Assembly: GCF_002954715.1 (NCBI RefSeq)
Contig: NZ_MSCP01000002.1
Location: 740,253-804,252 of the forward strand
DNA: 64,000 nucleotides
Reading direction: 5' to 3'
Source: Aliivibrio sifiae
GTDB taxonomy: Bacteria > Pseudomonadota > Gammaproteobacteria > Enterobacterales > Vibrionaceae
Positions 54,993 through 62,943 of the stretch are shown piece after piece. Made by a program: the position numbers and the translations under genes. Numbering within the stretch: position 1 is the stretch's first letter; the number at the start of each line of letters is the position of its first letter. The notes beneath the pieces are model-generated. The model did not search any database and was not told where the DNA came from. It saw nothing but the letters and a program-made list of their open reading frames with translations.

Positions 54993-56438
54993 TTGATAGA
55001 TAAGCGCTTGCTATTTTCTTTGCTATTGATGACAAGCTTCTCTTCACATGCTGTGAGTTTAGCTACAAAAATCGATAGCTTTAAAAAAGCGTTTAAAAAA
55101 GAACAAGCTGTCGAAATATATGACATTCGCCTGATACAAAAAGAATATCCCACAGTATTATTGTCTCCAGATACACTTTTGCCACAAACGGCCTCATACC
55201 CTTATAGTCAACTGCAACAATTATATCGAAATGCTCAGACTTGCACTGGGCCATGGCCGGTTAGTCCACTTGTAGGGGAGCCGTTAGTCCTTATTCGTGC
55301 ATTATGTAAAGGAATTAAATTACCAACAAGTTGGTTTGCTCGATCTGGAATGATCCATCCTGGTGGTGGTTCATATGCTTATCGTTATGTTCAGATCCAT
55401 CCTAACCGTTTGGGTCAATTAGAACCCTATATGCATATTAAAGAGCGGACGTTAGGGGCTGAAGGGACACTATTACATCATTTACAAGAGATGGATGATA
55501 CGGCTATCAGAGCTATTATTAGCGGTTCAGATACTATCATCGCTGATAAATTGCTGTGGATAAGGAAAGGCAGTCGATACTACTTGTATCCAATGAACTT
55601 AAAGCAAAAGAACTTAGATAAGTTTGAACTGGATATGGTTGAGTTTAAAGAAGGTGACAACTGTTACGTTCGAAATGGCAATGTGTGTTGGCAAGAAGAA
55701 AGTAACTCTAAAACGCTTTCTTACATTGTCTTGTTTTTAGTGTTTGTAAATTTATGTTTAGCGGTTGGTTGGGGTATATCTCAATGGAACGGTAAGCGAA
55801 GAGAAATGAAAAGTCGAATGTTAGTACTTCAAATACTAACACATGAACTAAGAACGCCAATTGCGAGTTTAGGCTTAACGGTTGAAGGTTTTAGAAGACA
55901 ATTTGAATCATTACCTGAATCGTTGTATGACGAGTTTAGACGATTATGTGAAGATTCTAGACGGTTACGCCAATTAGCAGAAGCAAGTAAAGATTACTTA
56001 CAATCAGACGATAAAGGATTTGCAACAGAATGGATCCCTTCGGTTGAAGAATGGCTAAGTTACCGATGTATGGAGTATAGCCAACCAGTACAATTTAAAA
56101 TAAATAAAGACTCAGCCATAAAAGTAAATATTTATTGGCTGGGCAACTGTATAGATAACTTAATTAGTAACGCACATAAATACGGTATTCAGCCTGTAAT
56201 TCTAAGTGTTACTGTAGAGAATAAAAACTTAAAAATTGAAGTCATTGATGGCGGACAACTAACAAAAGCAAATTGGAAAGAATTAAAAACACCTTTTGTT
56301 AGCAAAGCAGGGTTAGGTTTAGGTCTAACGATTGTCGAATCAATGATCAAAAGAATGGGCGGCACCATGACTCTTCAAGGGCCACCAACGACTTTTATAC
56401 TGGAGATTCCTTGTGAAACAGACAATCCTACTTGTTGA
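54993..56438 (+). CDS. vxrA: VxrA-like sensor histidine kinase
   Basis: The 481-residue kinase has a signal or membrane helix (about 1-20), a ~230-residue periplasmic sensor of the VxrA/DUF3404 type, a second membrane helix (~245-265) and a kinase core: LTHELRTPIASL with the phosphorylated histidine (~288), an N-box LISNAHKYG, and GLGLGLTIVESMIKR. It starts with TTG at 54993 after AGGACTCTC. In V. cholerae VxrAB (WigKR) responds to cell-wall damage and controls type VI secretion, biofilm and cell-wall genes. It overlaps the regulator gene by 26 nt. Gene order through vxrE supports the name; direct proof would need alignment. Confidence 0.88.
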   Translation: MIDKRLLFSLLLMTSFSSHAVSLATKIDSFKKAFKKEQAVEIYDIRLIQKEYPTVLLSPDTLLPQTASYPYSQLQQLYRNAQTCTGPWPVSPLVGEPLVLIRALCKGIKLPTSWFARSGMIHPGGGSYAYRYVQIHPNRLGQLEPYMHIKERTLGAEGTLLHHLQEMDDTAIRAIISGSDTIIADKLLWIRKGSRYYLYPMNLKQKNLDKFELDMVEFKEGDNCYVRNGNVCWQEESNSKTLSYIVLFLVFVNLCLAVGWGISQWNGKRREMKSRMLVLQILTHELRTPIASLGLTVEGFRRQFESLPESLYDEFRRLCEDSRRLRQLAEASKDYLQSDDKGFATEWIPSVEEWLSYRCMEYSQPVQFKINKDSAIKVNIYWLGNCIDNLISNAHKYGIQPVILSVTVENKNLKIEVIDGGQLTKANWKELKTPFVSKAGLGLGLTIVESMIKRMGGTMTLQGPPTTFILEIPCETDNPTC

Positions 56439-57069
56439 AGACGATAAAAATTTAGCTGATGGCTTAATCGTTAGTTTGGAAGAAGCGGGATACCACTGCC
56501 TTCATTCAGAAAATGCAGCAAATGTATCAGGCTTATGGGGTGATGCCGATATTGTTATTCTCGATCGTCAATTACCAGAAGGAGACTCATTAACTTGGTT
56601 ACCTCAATGGAAGCAAATTAAAGATGTTCCTGTGATTCTATTAACCGCATTAGTATCTGTTAGAGATAAAGTGACAGGTCTAGATTCTGGTGCAAACGAC
56701 TACTTAACTAAACCTTTTGCTGAAGCTGAATTGTTAGCACGTCTACGAGCGCACTTACGCTCTCCAGAATCTGATGATGCTAAAACAAAATTGGTTGTAG
56801 GTAACTTATCAATAGACACGTCGACAAGAGATGTTATCAATTCGGGTGACAACGTCACGTTAACAAGAACAGAGTTTGATTTACTGCTCTTTTTAGCTAC
56901 AAATTTAGGCAAAGTGTTTACGCGAGATGAATTACTAGACCAAGTATGGGGCTATAACCATTTCCCAACAACGCGAACGGTTGATACTCACATCCTTCAA
57001 TTACGTCAGAAGATTGTAGGAATAGAGATAGAGACGCTTCGTGGTGTTGGCTACAAAATGAAAGCATAG
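56413..57069 (+). CDS. vxrB: VxrB-like OmpR-family response regulator
   Basis: The 218-residue protein has a receiver domain with the acidic pair in VEDDKNLA, the phosphorylation aspartate in IVILDRQLPEGDS (~52) and the conserved lysine in YLTKPFAEAELL, then an OmpR-type winged helix with TRTEFDLLLFL, FTRDELLDQVWGYNHFPTTRTVDTHILQLRQKI and LRGVGYKM. It begins inside the 3' end of the kinase gene, so the two are coupled. It probably activates the genes that follow and cell-envelope functions elsewhere. Confidence 0.9.
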   Translation: MKQTILLVEDDKNLADGLIVSLEEAGYHCLHSENAANVSGLWGDADIVILDRQLPEGDSLTWLPQWKQIKDVPVILLTALVSVRDKVTGLDSGANDYLTKPFAEAELLARLRAHLRSPESDDAKTKLVVGNLSIDTSTRDVINSGDNVTLTRTEFDLLLFLATNLGKVFTRDELLDQVWGYNHFPTTRTVDTHILQLRQKIVGIEIETLRGVGYKMKA

Positions 57070-57071
57070 TA

Positions 57072-57992
57072 ATGGTATTGCGTCAGCTTCCACAAAAAAT
57101 AGCCATTTTTATTATAGGCTTTTTTTGTTTATCTCATGGAGCCGCAGCAAATTCGGCAGATTGGTTTAATGAACAGTCTGCACTTTTTACTGCCCATAAA
57201 CAATTTCTTGAAGGAAAGACGCTAAAAGGCTTTTCGACTGCGATTGAAGTGCTACAAAGCTCAACAGATGACAATATTATTCAAAATATTGATAAACTCA
57301 TGGGCGTCGCTATTTCAAATAATTGTGGTCGTGATCTCTCAACAATAGTGATCCCTAAATGGTTAACATCGTTGAGTGTTCAAAGAGTTATAATACAAAG
57401 TCCAGGCCGATTGCATCACCGAATGATGGTTCAGTTTGATAGTGAAAAAAGCATTTCATCTATTTCTTTTATTAAATGGCCAGATGAAGAATTGCTAATT
57501 AATCCATCAATAAAAAAGGTACCGACGCAAGACGAAGCTGTGACGCAATATATCTATGCGAGTGAATCACTTAATAATCGAGTAAAGAATGGCTTATATA
57601 AGTTAATTATTACCGCTGATGATAAAGAAAAAACGCAATGGGAAACATGGATAGTACTAAGCACCCCTAAAACAGAAATGGCAGTATCTTGGTTAGGTAA
57701 AGAAAAATGGAAAACAACACAGACAGGGTTATTAAAGTCGAATTGTCCATTACCTGAAATGTCAGTCGCTATTTATGACCATCAAGACAATGAATACATA
57801 AAGTTGTGGGAAGAGTCGTATGAAGAGAAGTTTCCTAAAAGCTTACCTTCAACGAATGTATTACCAGGAAGCTATATTTTAAGTGTTTCATTTAACCATA
57901 AACGCTTTCAAGGTCCCATTTCGATTCAAGAAATACAAGCAATAACTAAAGTCATCAATTTTGATGCACCAGAAAATGTAGAGAGCAACTAA
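57072..57992 (+). CDS. vxrC: VxrC-like periplasmic protein (DUF2861 type)
   Basis: The 306-residue precursor has a signal peptide (about 1-26, ending AAA) and no other membrane segment. It begins two bases after the vxrB stop and ends with a one-base overlap on the next small gene, so all are one transcript. I link it to the vibrio VxrC (DUF2861) type from position and from [17 protein letters not shown]. Function unknown. Conserved residues are mostly aromatic and charged, with two cysteines (about residues 87 and 223). Confidence 0.75.
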   Translation: MVLRQLPQKIAIFIIGFFCLSHGAAANSADWFNEQSALFTAHKQFLEGKTLKGFSTAIEVLQSSTDDNIIQNIDKLMGVAISNNCGRDLSTIVIPKWLTSLSVQRVIIQSPGRLHHRMMVQFDSEKSISSISFIKWPDEELLINPSIKKVPTQDEAVTQYIYASESLNNRVKNGLYKLIITADDKEKTQWETWIVLSTPKTEMAVSWLGKEKWKTTQTGLLKSNCPLPEMSVAIYDHQDNEYIKLWEESYEEKFPKSLPSTNVLPGSYILSVSFNHKRFQGPISIQEIQAITKVINFDAPENVESN

Positions 57993-58144
57993 TGTTAGAT
58001 TTACCAACGTTAACTCATGAAGAGCAACAACAAGCGGTAGAAAAAATCCAAGAACTAATGCGTCAAGGTGTTAGTAGTGGTGAAGCCATTAAAATGATTT
58101 CTGAGCAGATACGAGCAGAAATAGCAGAGAAAGCGAAGAAATAA
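57992..58144 (+). CDS. UPF0181 (YoaH-like) small protein, VxrD position
   Basis: This 50-residue gene starts in the TAATG overlap at the end of the preceding gene. Its sequence [20 protein letters not shown] matches E. coli YoaH ([20 protein letters not shown]) very well, followed by [11 protein letters not shown]. The short helical protein is of unknown function. It completes a vxrA-B-C-D order. A terminator follows immediately. Confidence 0.85.
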   Translation: MLDLPTLTHEEQQQAVEKIQELMRQGVSSGEAIKMISEQIRAEIAEKAKK

Positions 58145-58148
58145 AATG

Positions 58149-58176
58149 AAACCGAGGCATAATGTCTCGGTTTTTT
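58149..58176 (+). terminator. Terminator after the vxrABCD-like genes
   Basis: AAACCGAGGCAT pairs with ATGTCTCGGTTT (one G-U) and is followed by a T-run, 5 nt past the small gene's stop. Confidence 0.85.
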
Positions 58177-58304
58177 ATATCCATTCATGATTTGTTTGTA
58201 TTCTTCTTATCTATTTTTAATATGGATATAAATAGTTAATTTCCCCTAAAGTTACAATGGATAGAGTCGATAAAGAATTAACTATCTTTATTAGGCTTAT
58301 AAAA

Positions 58305-59534
58305 ATGAAACAGTGGATAAAAATTGGCTTACTTTCGTGCGCAACAGTAGCTTCTTCATCAACATTAGCAACTAACTTTAGTGTTGATGGTCGTATTGAT
58401 GCGATGGGTGGGGCTGGTACAGCGTCTGCTGATTATCTTACTGGTGTTTTTTATAACCCAGCATTAATTGCTATTTACAGTCGTAAAGATGATGCTGGTC
58501 TTCTGCTACCAAGTTTTGGTCTTCAAGTCGTTGATAAAGACGATATGATTGACGATCTTGATAAATTAATAAACGCTTACGATAAGATGGATGTTCCAGG
58601 GGCAACTAAAGCCCTTTCTGATTTATCAGGAGATACGGCACAAATACAAATGGGGACAGCAATTGCAGTAGCTATCCCAAATCGCTATTTATCTATGAAC
58701 TTTTATGCAAAGGCCTCGTTAGAGTCAGTTGCTATAGCTGATGTAGAGAGCCAATCTTATGGTACTTTACCTGACCCAGCACTGGCTAATGTGCTTGATA
58801 TATCATATGCAACAGTGGATGCCGCAGCTATTGGCATAACAGAAATTGGGGTTGCTTTTGCTGGGTATACTAATTTTTTAGGGCAAAACTTAACTATTGG
58901 TATCACTCCTAAAATTCAACAGAGTTACACGTTTAATTACAGCGCATCTGCCGTCGATTTTAAATTTAAAGATATTAAAGACAATTATGAAACTGGCGAA
59001 ACTAACCTTAACTTTGATGTTGGTACAGTATGGTTTAATGGTCCGTGGCGATTTGCACTTGCTGGTAAAAATTTAATATCACAAGAAATTAAAACAAAAG
59101 AATCATCAATAACTTTCGGTTTATCTGACGCTGAAATAGGTAAACTTATTGGTAACTCTGGTTATACTGGTGGACCAGGAAAGCAAACTCGTATGACCCA
59201 ATATACGTATAATATGGAACCAATCTATACTGCTGGTATTGCTTTCATGACGAATTACTTCATTTTGACTGCTGATGTTGATCTTAATGAACAAGAGCGT
59301 TTTATTGAATTAAACGATAATATGCAGATGCTAAGAATTGGTGCTGAATTTGATTTGCTTTATCAAATGCAATTACGTGGTGGGTATAAAACGGATTTAG
59401 CGGGTACATATGATGATGCATTTACTGCTGGTATTGGTTTCTCACCATTAAATATGTTTCATTTAGATCTAGCAGCAATCTATTCGGTCGATTCAACTTA
59501 TGGTGTATCAGTCAATATGGCTTACGAATACTAA
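58305..59534 (+). CDS. TraF-like outer-membrane-type barrel protein, VxrE position
   Basis: The 409-residue precursor starts at ATG 58305 with the signal MKQWIKIGLLSCATVASSSTLA; the longer frame from 58257 is less likely. The mature protein is beta-rich (TNFSVDGRIDAMGGAGTASADYLTGVFYNPALIA), like the TraF_2 family annotated 'conjugal transfer protein TraF', despite no conjugation genes here. It has long-chain-fatty-acid-transporter-like features (FYNPA, repeated strands). It follows a terminator, so it may have its own promoter, yet keeps the vxrE position. Confidence 0.75.
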   Translation: MKQWIKIGLLSCATVASSSTLATNFSVDGRIDAMGGAGTASADYLTGVFYNPALIAIYSRKDDAGLLLPSFGLQVVDKDDMIDDLDKLINAYDKMDVPGATKALSDLSGDTAQIQMGTAIAVAIPNRYLSMNFYAKASLESVAIADVESQSYGTLPDPALANVLDISYATVDAAAIGITEIGVAFAGYTNFLGQNLTIGITPKIQQSYTFNYSASAVDFKFKDIKDNYETGETNLNFDVGTVWFNGPWRFALAGKNLISQEIKTKESSITFGLSDAEIGKLIGNSGYTGGPGKQTRMTQYTYNMEPIYTAGIAFMTNYFILTADVDLNEQERFIELNDNMQMLRIGAEFDLLYQMQLRGGYKTDLAGTYDDAFTAGIGFSPLNMFHLDLAAIYSVDSTYGVSVNMAYEY

Positions 59535-59575
59535 ATCTGTAATAATGGGGTACCTTACTTCAATAAGAATTCATT

Positions 59576-60112
59576 ATGACTAAAAAAGCAAAAATTGGCA
59601 TCGTAACAGTTAGTGATCGTGCTAGTGTTGGTATCTACGAAGATATTTCAGGCCCAGCAATCATTGCAACACTGAATGATTATCTAACGTCAGAATGGGA
59701 ACCAGAGTACGTAGTTATCCCAGATGAACAAGATGTGATTGAAAAAACACTGATTGAATTAACGGATGATAAGGGGTGTTGCCTAGTCGTAACAACAGGC
59801 GGAACTGGACCTGCTAAACGTGATGTGACACCAGAAGCAACAGAAGCTGTGTGTGACCGCATGATGCCTGGCTTTGGTGAGTTAATGCGTGCAGAGTCAT
59901 TAAAGTTTGTTCCTACTGCAATTTTATCGCGCCAGACGGCAGGTTTACGTAAAGATTCGTTAATCGTCAATTTACCAGGTAAACCAAAGTCTATTCGTGA
60001 ATGTTTAGATGCTGTTTTCCCTGCTATCCCATATTGTATTGATTTGATGGAAGGTCCATTTCTTGAATGTAACGAAGAAGTGATTAAACCTTTTAGACCA
60101 AAAGCAAAGTAA
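59576..60112 (+). CDS. mog: Molybdopterin adenylyltransferase
   Basis: Mog adenylylates molybdopterin before molybdate insertion. The 178-residue protein matches E. coli Mog in IGIVTVSDRASVGIYEDISGPA, VIPDEQDVIEKTL, the TTGGTGPAKRDVTPEAT site, MPGFGELMRAESLKFVPTAILSRQ and NLPGKPKSIRECL. It is shorter than E. coli Mog (195) by an internal loop. It is monocistronic with a terminator. MoaB is the alternative family, but the ILSRQ and GPAKRDV features fit Mog. Confidence 0.92.
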   Translation: MTKKAKIGIVTVSDRASVGIYEDISGPAIIATLNDYLTSEWEPEYVVIPDEQDVIEKTLIELTDDKGCCLVVTTGGTGPAKRDVTPEATEAVCDRMMPGFGELMRAESLKFVPTAILSRQTAGLRKDSLIVNLPGKPKSIRECLDAVFPAIPYCIDLMEGPFLECNEEVIKPFRPKAK

Positions 60113-60132
60113 CGATCGTATTTAAAAAATGT

Positions 60133-60158
60133 AAAGCCAACATACCTGTGTTGGCTTT
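60133..60158. terminator. Terminator after mog
   Basis: A 10-bp stem AAAGCCAACA/TGTTGGCTTT with a 6-nt loop and T-run, between mog and the convergent small gene. Confidence 0.9.
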
Positions 60159-60163
60159 TTTTG

Positions 60164-60391
60164 TTAGCAACCTTTTTCTTTTCGTAATTTCTTTAATGCC
60201 TTTTTCTCTTTAAGTCTCTCTTTATATTCTTTTCCTTCACTAAAGCTCAGTAATTTATTCACGTGAATAAGGGTTCTATTGAGAGTCTCGCAGCGCTTTG
60301 GTTGGTGCTCTTGATAATATTTTTCAACACTTTTAGCAAGACTAAACGAAGAAAAGAGTAATAGGAGTAAAACACTAATAGTTTGTTTCAT
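60164..60391 (-). CDS. Small secreted hypothetical protein, 75 aa
   Basis: From ATG 60391 the product is 75 residues with a signal peptide MKQTISVLLLLLFSSFSLAKS and a short basic mature region that has two cysteines (KRC and the terminal KGC), likely one disulfide. It has no lipobox. The mature part is rich in lysine and glutamate and helical. I do not recognise the family. It converges with mog. Confidence 0.6.
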   Translation of the reverse strand: MKQTISVLLLLLFSSFSLAKSVEKYYQEHQPKRCETLNRTLIHVNKLLSFSEGKEYKERLKEKKALKKLRKEKGC

Positions 60392-60722
60392 AGTTACGCT
60401 CAAAATGAGTTAATTAATGATAAAGGATATCGTATTCGAAAGATAAACATCTCTTCATTATCATCGTTTTAAGTTCGATATAAAACATTCAAGAAATTAA
60501 TGGTAATTGATAAAAAGATAACTGTTACAGTGATCACTTTGTCGATTAATTATTTCAAATCAAATGAACCGTATGGAGTGTTTTTAGTTATACTGTTGTT
60601 CAGTAGCCTAGTTGATAATATCAAATAGCGCATCTTTAGATTTGATGGGAATTTCCTCTAAATTACGATTCCATTAGACATTACTCCTAAAGCATAAATG
60701 TTGATGTTAGAAGGGAATATTA
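60392..60722. other. 331-nt divergent intergenic region
   Basis: The gap between the small secreted protein and the PAS-GGDEF gene is AT-rich. It contains one 42-codon frame at 60500-60628 with no convincing ribosome site or family, and no clear promoter or hairpin. Nothing else is supported. Confidence 0.5.
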
Positions 60723-62711
60723 ATGAAATGGATAGAAAAGGTATCGCTACGGAGGCGATTATCCCTGCCAATTATTGTATTTACCGCCAGTCTATTCATT
60801 ATACTGCAAGGGTATAATTACGTATCGACTTATGAAACTCAAAAAAAGAATCTGATAAATAGAGTTAAAGTATTATCTAACGGTGTCAGTATTAATTTGC
60901 AATCCTCTTTACAGAGTAATGACAAAGTACTAGCAACGGAAATTCTACATGCTTTCAGTGTTGATGATGAAATTTTACAAGCGGTGTTAATTAAAAATGA
61001 TGGGGCTTTATTCGCAGAGTTTCGTAAAAATGAACGAACTATTCAGGAGCCAGAGCCACTAGTACAAGAAAAAATAACAAAGAAGGGTTATGTTATTGGG
61101 CAGGATGCCATTTATGTACTCATGCCAGTGGCATTAAAAAATGAAAAAGTAGCTCAGATACGATTGATTGTTTCAAAATCAGAACTGGATACGACAAGTA
61201 GGCAGGCTTTGCAGGTTACGCTTATCTTGTGTTGTCTTATTGTTGTATTTTGTTATCTCTTTATATCAAAAATAAGACATTGGATAACGACGCCTGTAAC
61301 TAACCTTAATAATGCAATGAGAGGGATTATTGAGCGTGGTGAATTTAATCAACGTCCAGAAGTTACAACTCAAGATGAACTAGGTGATCTTACATTATCA
61401 TTTAACAGAATGGCAGGTAGATTAGAAGATCGTCAAAAACAATTACGCTTTGTTCTTAATAAAGTTGAACAAGAACGAGATTTTGGAAAACAAATTATTG
61501 CAGCAGTTCAACATGGACTTTTTGTTGTTGATAAAGAAGGGAAAGTTCTTCTTTCTAATGACGCTTCTAAAAAATTATTTCCTAAAATAGCTAGCGAGAC
61601 TAAAGTTGATGTCTATTTTCTGGATATTTTAAATCCGCTAGAGAGAAACACGTTATCCCATATTCTTCAAACAGTTAATGAGATAGATGACTTACTTGTA
61701 AAAACGTTTGATGGTTATACATTACAAATCACGGTAAGAGTCTTGTTAAATAAAGGGCAACTATTATTCTCAGTGGTAGATGTAACGGAATCCGTTAAAA
61801 GTCGATCTCAGCAAAAGCTAGCCGCTAATGTATTTAAAAATAGCCAAGATGGTGTTTTAATTTTTGATTCATCAGGTAGCCTAACGTTAATTAACCCTGC
61901 ATTTACGGATATTTTTGGTTATGAACCAGAAGAACTGATGAACTTATCGATGCAAGAGCTATTTGATGGGCATCACTTTTCGATATCTAAGGAATTAATT
62001 ACTGAATCGATTTATCGTTTTGGACAGTGGCATGGCGAAGTATTAGAAAGGGATAAGCAAGGCGAAGAGTTCCCCTTGTATATCAAAGCAAGTAAAGTTA
62101 TTGATGGCGATCAACATGGTGAAGAGAGCTACATTTTTATTTTTACCAGTTTATTTGATACTAAAGAGAAAGAGCGATTAGATTATTTAGCGCATCATGA
62201 CACATTAACGGGTTTACCTAATCGTTCTAAATTTTATCAAACAGCAAATAAAGTCATTACGATGAATCAAGGCTCAGTAGGGAATATTGGTTTATGTTAT
62301 TTAGACTTAGACGGATTCAAAGCGGTTAATGATACTCACGGACATGATGCTGGAGATGAAGTGTTAAAAGTGGTGGCAAAACGACTTGAACACTCGATAA
62401 GAGAGAAAGATCTTGCGTGCCGATTAGCTGGAGATGAGTTCGTTCTTTTTATAAATTCAGTCATTAATAAAGACCAACTTGCTGAATTATCAAATCGTGT
62501 TATTGAATCAATTCAACAACCTATTTACTATCAAGATAATATATTGTCTGTTGGTGCGAGTATTGGCATTACTATTGCGAAATACAGTGATAAAAAAGAG
62601 GTCGATTGTTTATTGAAAGAGGCAGATAGCGCTATGTATGAAGCAAAGCTTTCTGGTAAAAGGCAATACATCTTTCATAATAATGAAAGAATGTTTACAA
62701 AGTTGAATTAA
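60723..62711 (+). CDS. Membrane-bound PAS-GGDEF diguanylate cyclase
   Basis: The 662-residue protein has a first membrane helix (~14-34), a periplasmic part (~35-160), a second helix (~163-180), a HAMP domain (~181-235), a PAS-like region (~255-345), a clear second PAS (~370-480, with VLIFDSSGSLTLINPAFTDIFGY) and a GGDEF domain (~495-650). Its signature is AGDEF at residues 569-573, a variant known to be active in many cyclases, and DLDGFKAVNDTHGHDAGDEVL is intact. It should make c-di-GMP. It is monocistronic. RBS AGAAGGG lies before the ATG. Confidence 0.9.
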   Translation: MKWIEKVSLRRRLSLPIIVFTASLFIILQGYNYVSTYETQKKNLINRVKVLSNGVSINLQSSLQSNDKVLATEILHAFSVDDEILQAVLIKNDGALFAEFRKNERTIQEPEPLVQEKITKKGYVIGQDAIYVLMPVALKNEKVAQIRLIVSKSELDTTSRQALQVTLILCCLIVVFCYLFISKIRHWITTPVTNLNNAMRGIIERGEFNQRPEVTTQDELGDLTLSFNRMAGRLEDRQKQLRFVLNKVEQERDFGKQIIAAVQHGLFVVDKEGKVLLSNDASKKLFPKIASETKVDVYFLDILNPLERNTLSHILQTVNEIDDLLVKTFDGYTLQITVRVLLNKGQLLFSVVDVTESVKSRSQQKLAANVFKNSQDGVLIFDSSGSLTLINPAFTDIFGYEPEELMNLSMQELFDGHHFSISKELITESIYRFGQWHGEVLERDKQGEEFPLYIKASKVIDGDQHGEESYIFIFTSLFDTKEKERLDYLAHHDTLTGLPNRSKFYQTANKVITMNQGSVGNIGLCYLDLDGFKAVNDTHGHDAGDEVLKVVAKRLEHSIREKDLACRLAGDEFVLFINSVINKDQLAELSNRVIESIQQPIYYQDNILSVGASIGITIAKYSDKKEVDCLLKEADSAMYEAKLSGKRQYIFHNNERMFTKLN

Positions 62712-62782
62712 AGCTATTTATATTCTTTTTATTGATGGTATATTAGTCAGGTTGATTACTTAATACTAAATAGGACAGGTTA

Positions 62783-62863
62783 ATGGAAATTTTATTGTTA
62801 GTTGCATTCGTTATTGCTGGTGCGATTATGGTAAAAAAAGAAAAAGCAGAACAATCTAAATAA
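62783..62863 (+). CDS. Putative 26-aa membrane peptide
   Basis: The 26-codon frame MEILLLVAFVIAGAIMVKKE... is a single hydrophobic helix followed by a lysine-rich end, preceded by ACAGG about 5 nt before the ATG, and followed by a strong terminator. Such short anchored peptides are common but hard to prove. I rate it likely to be translated because a ribosome site, a start, a membrane segment and a terminator coincide. Confidence 0.5.
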   Translation: MEILLLVAFVIAGAIMVKKEKAEQSK

Positions 62864-62902
62864 TATAGATAACCCTTTTAAAAACATTTTATATCTATAT
62901 AG

Positions 62903-62940
62903 AAACCAAGATAAATTAGACATTTATCTTGGTTTTTTTT
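62903..62940. terminator. Terminator with 14-bp stem before the Pat-like gene
   Basis: A 14-bp perfect stem (62903-62916 with 62922-62935) with a 5-nt loop and a T-run of eight on the + strand, serving the small gene and perhaps the convergent acetyltransferase gene. Confidence 0.92.
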
Positions 62941-62943
62941 CAT

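Noticed and set aside
58305-59534. Conjugation system because of the TraF-like name
   Set aside because: No other tra genes, origin of transfer or plasmid features are present; the name is a family label for a barrel protein.
60500-60628. 42-codon frame MVIDKKITVTVI... in the intergenic gap
   Set aside because: No good ribosome site, no signal or motif, and its composition is that of AT-rich noncoding DNA.
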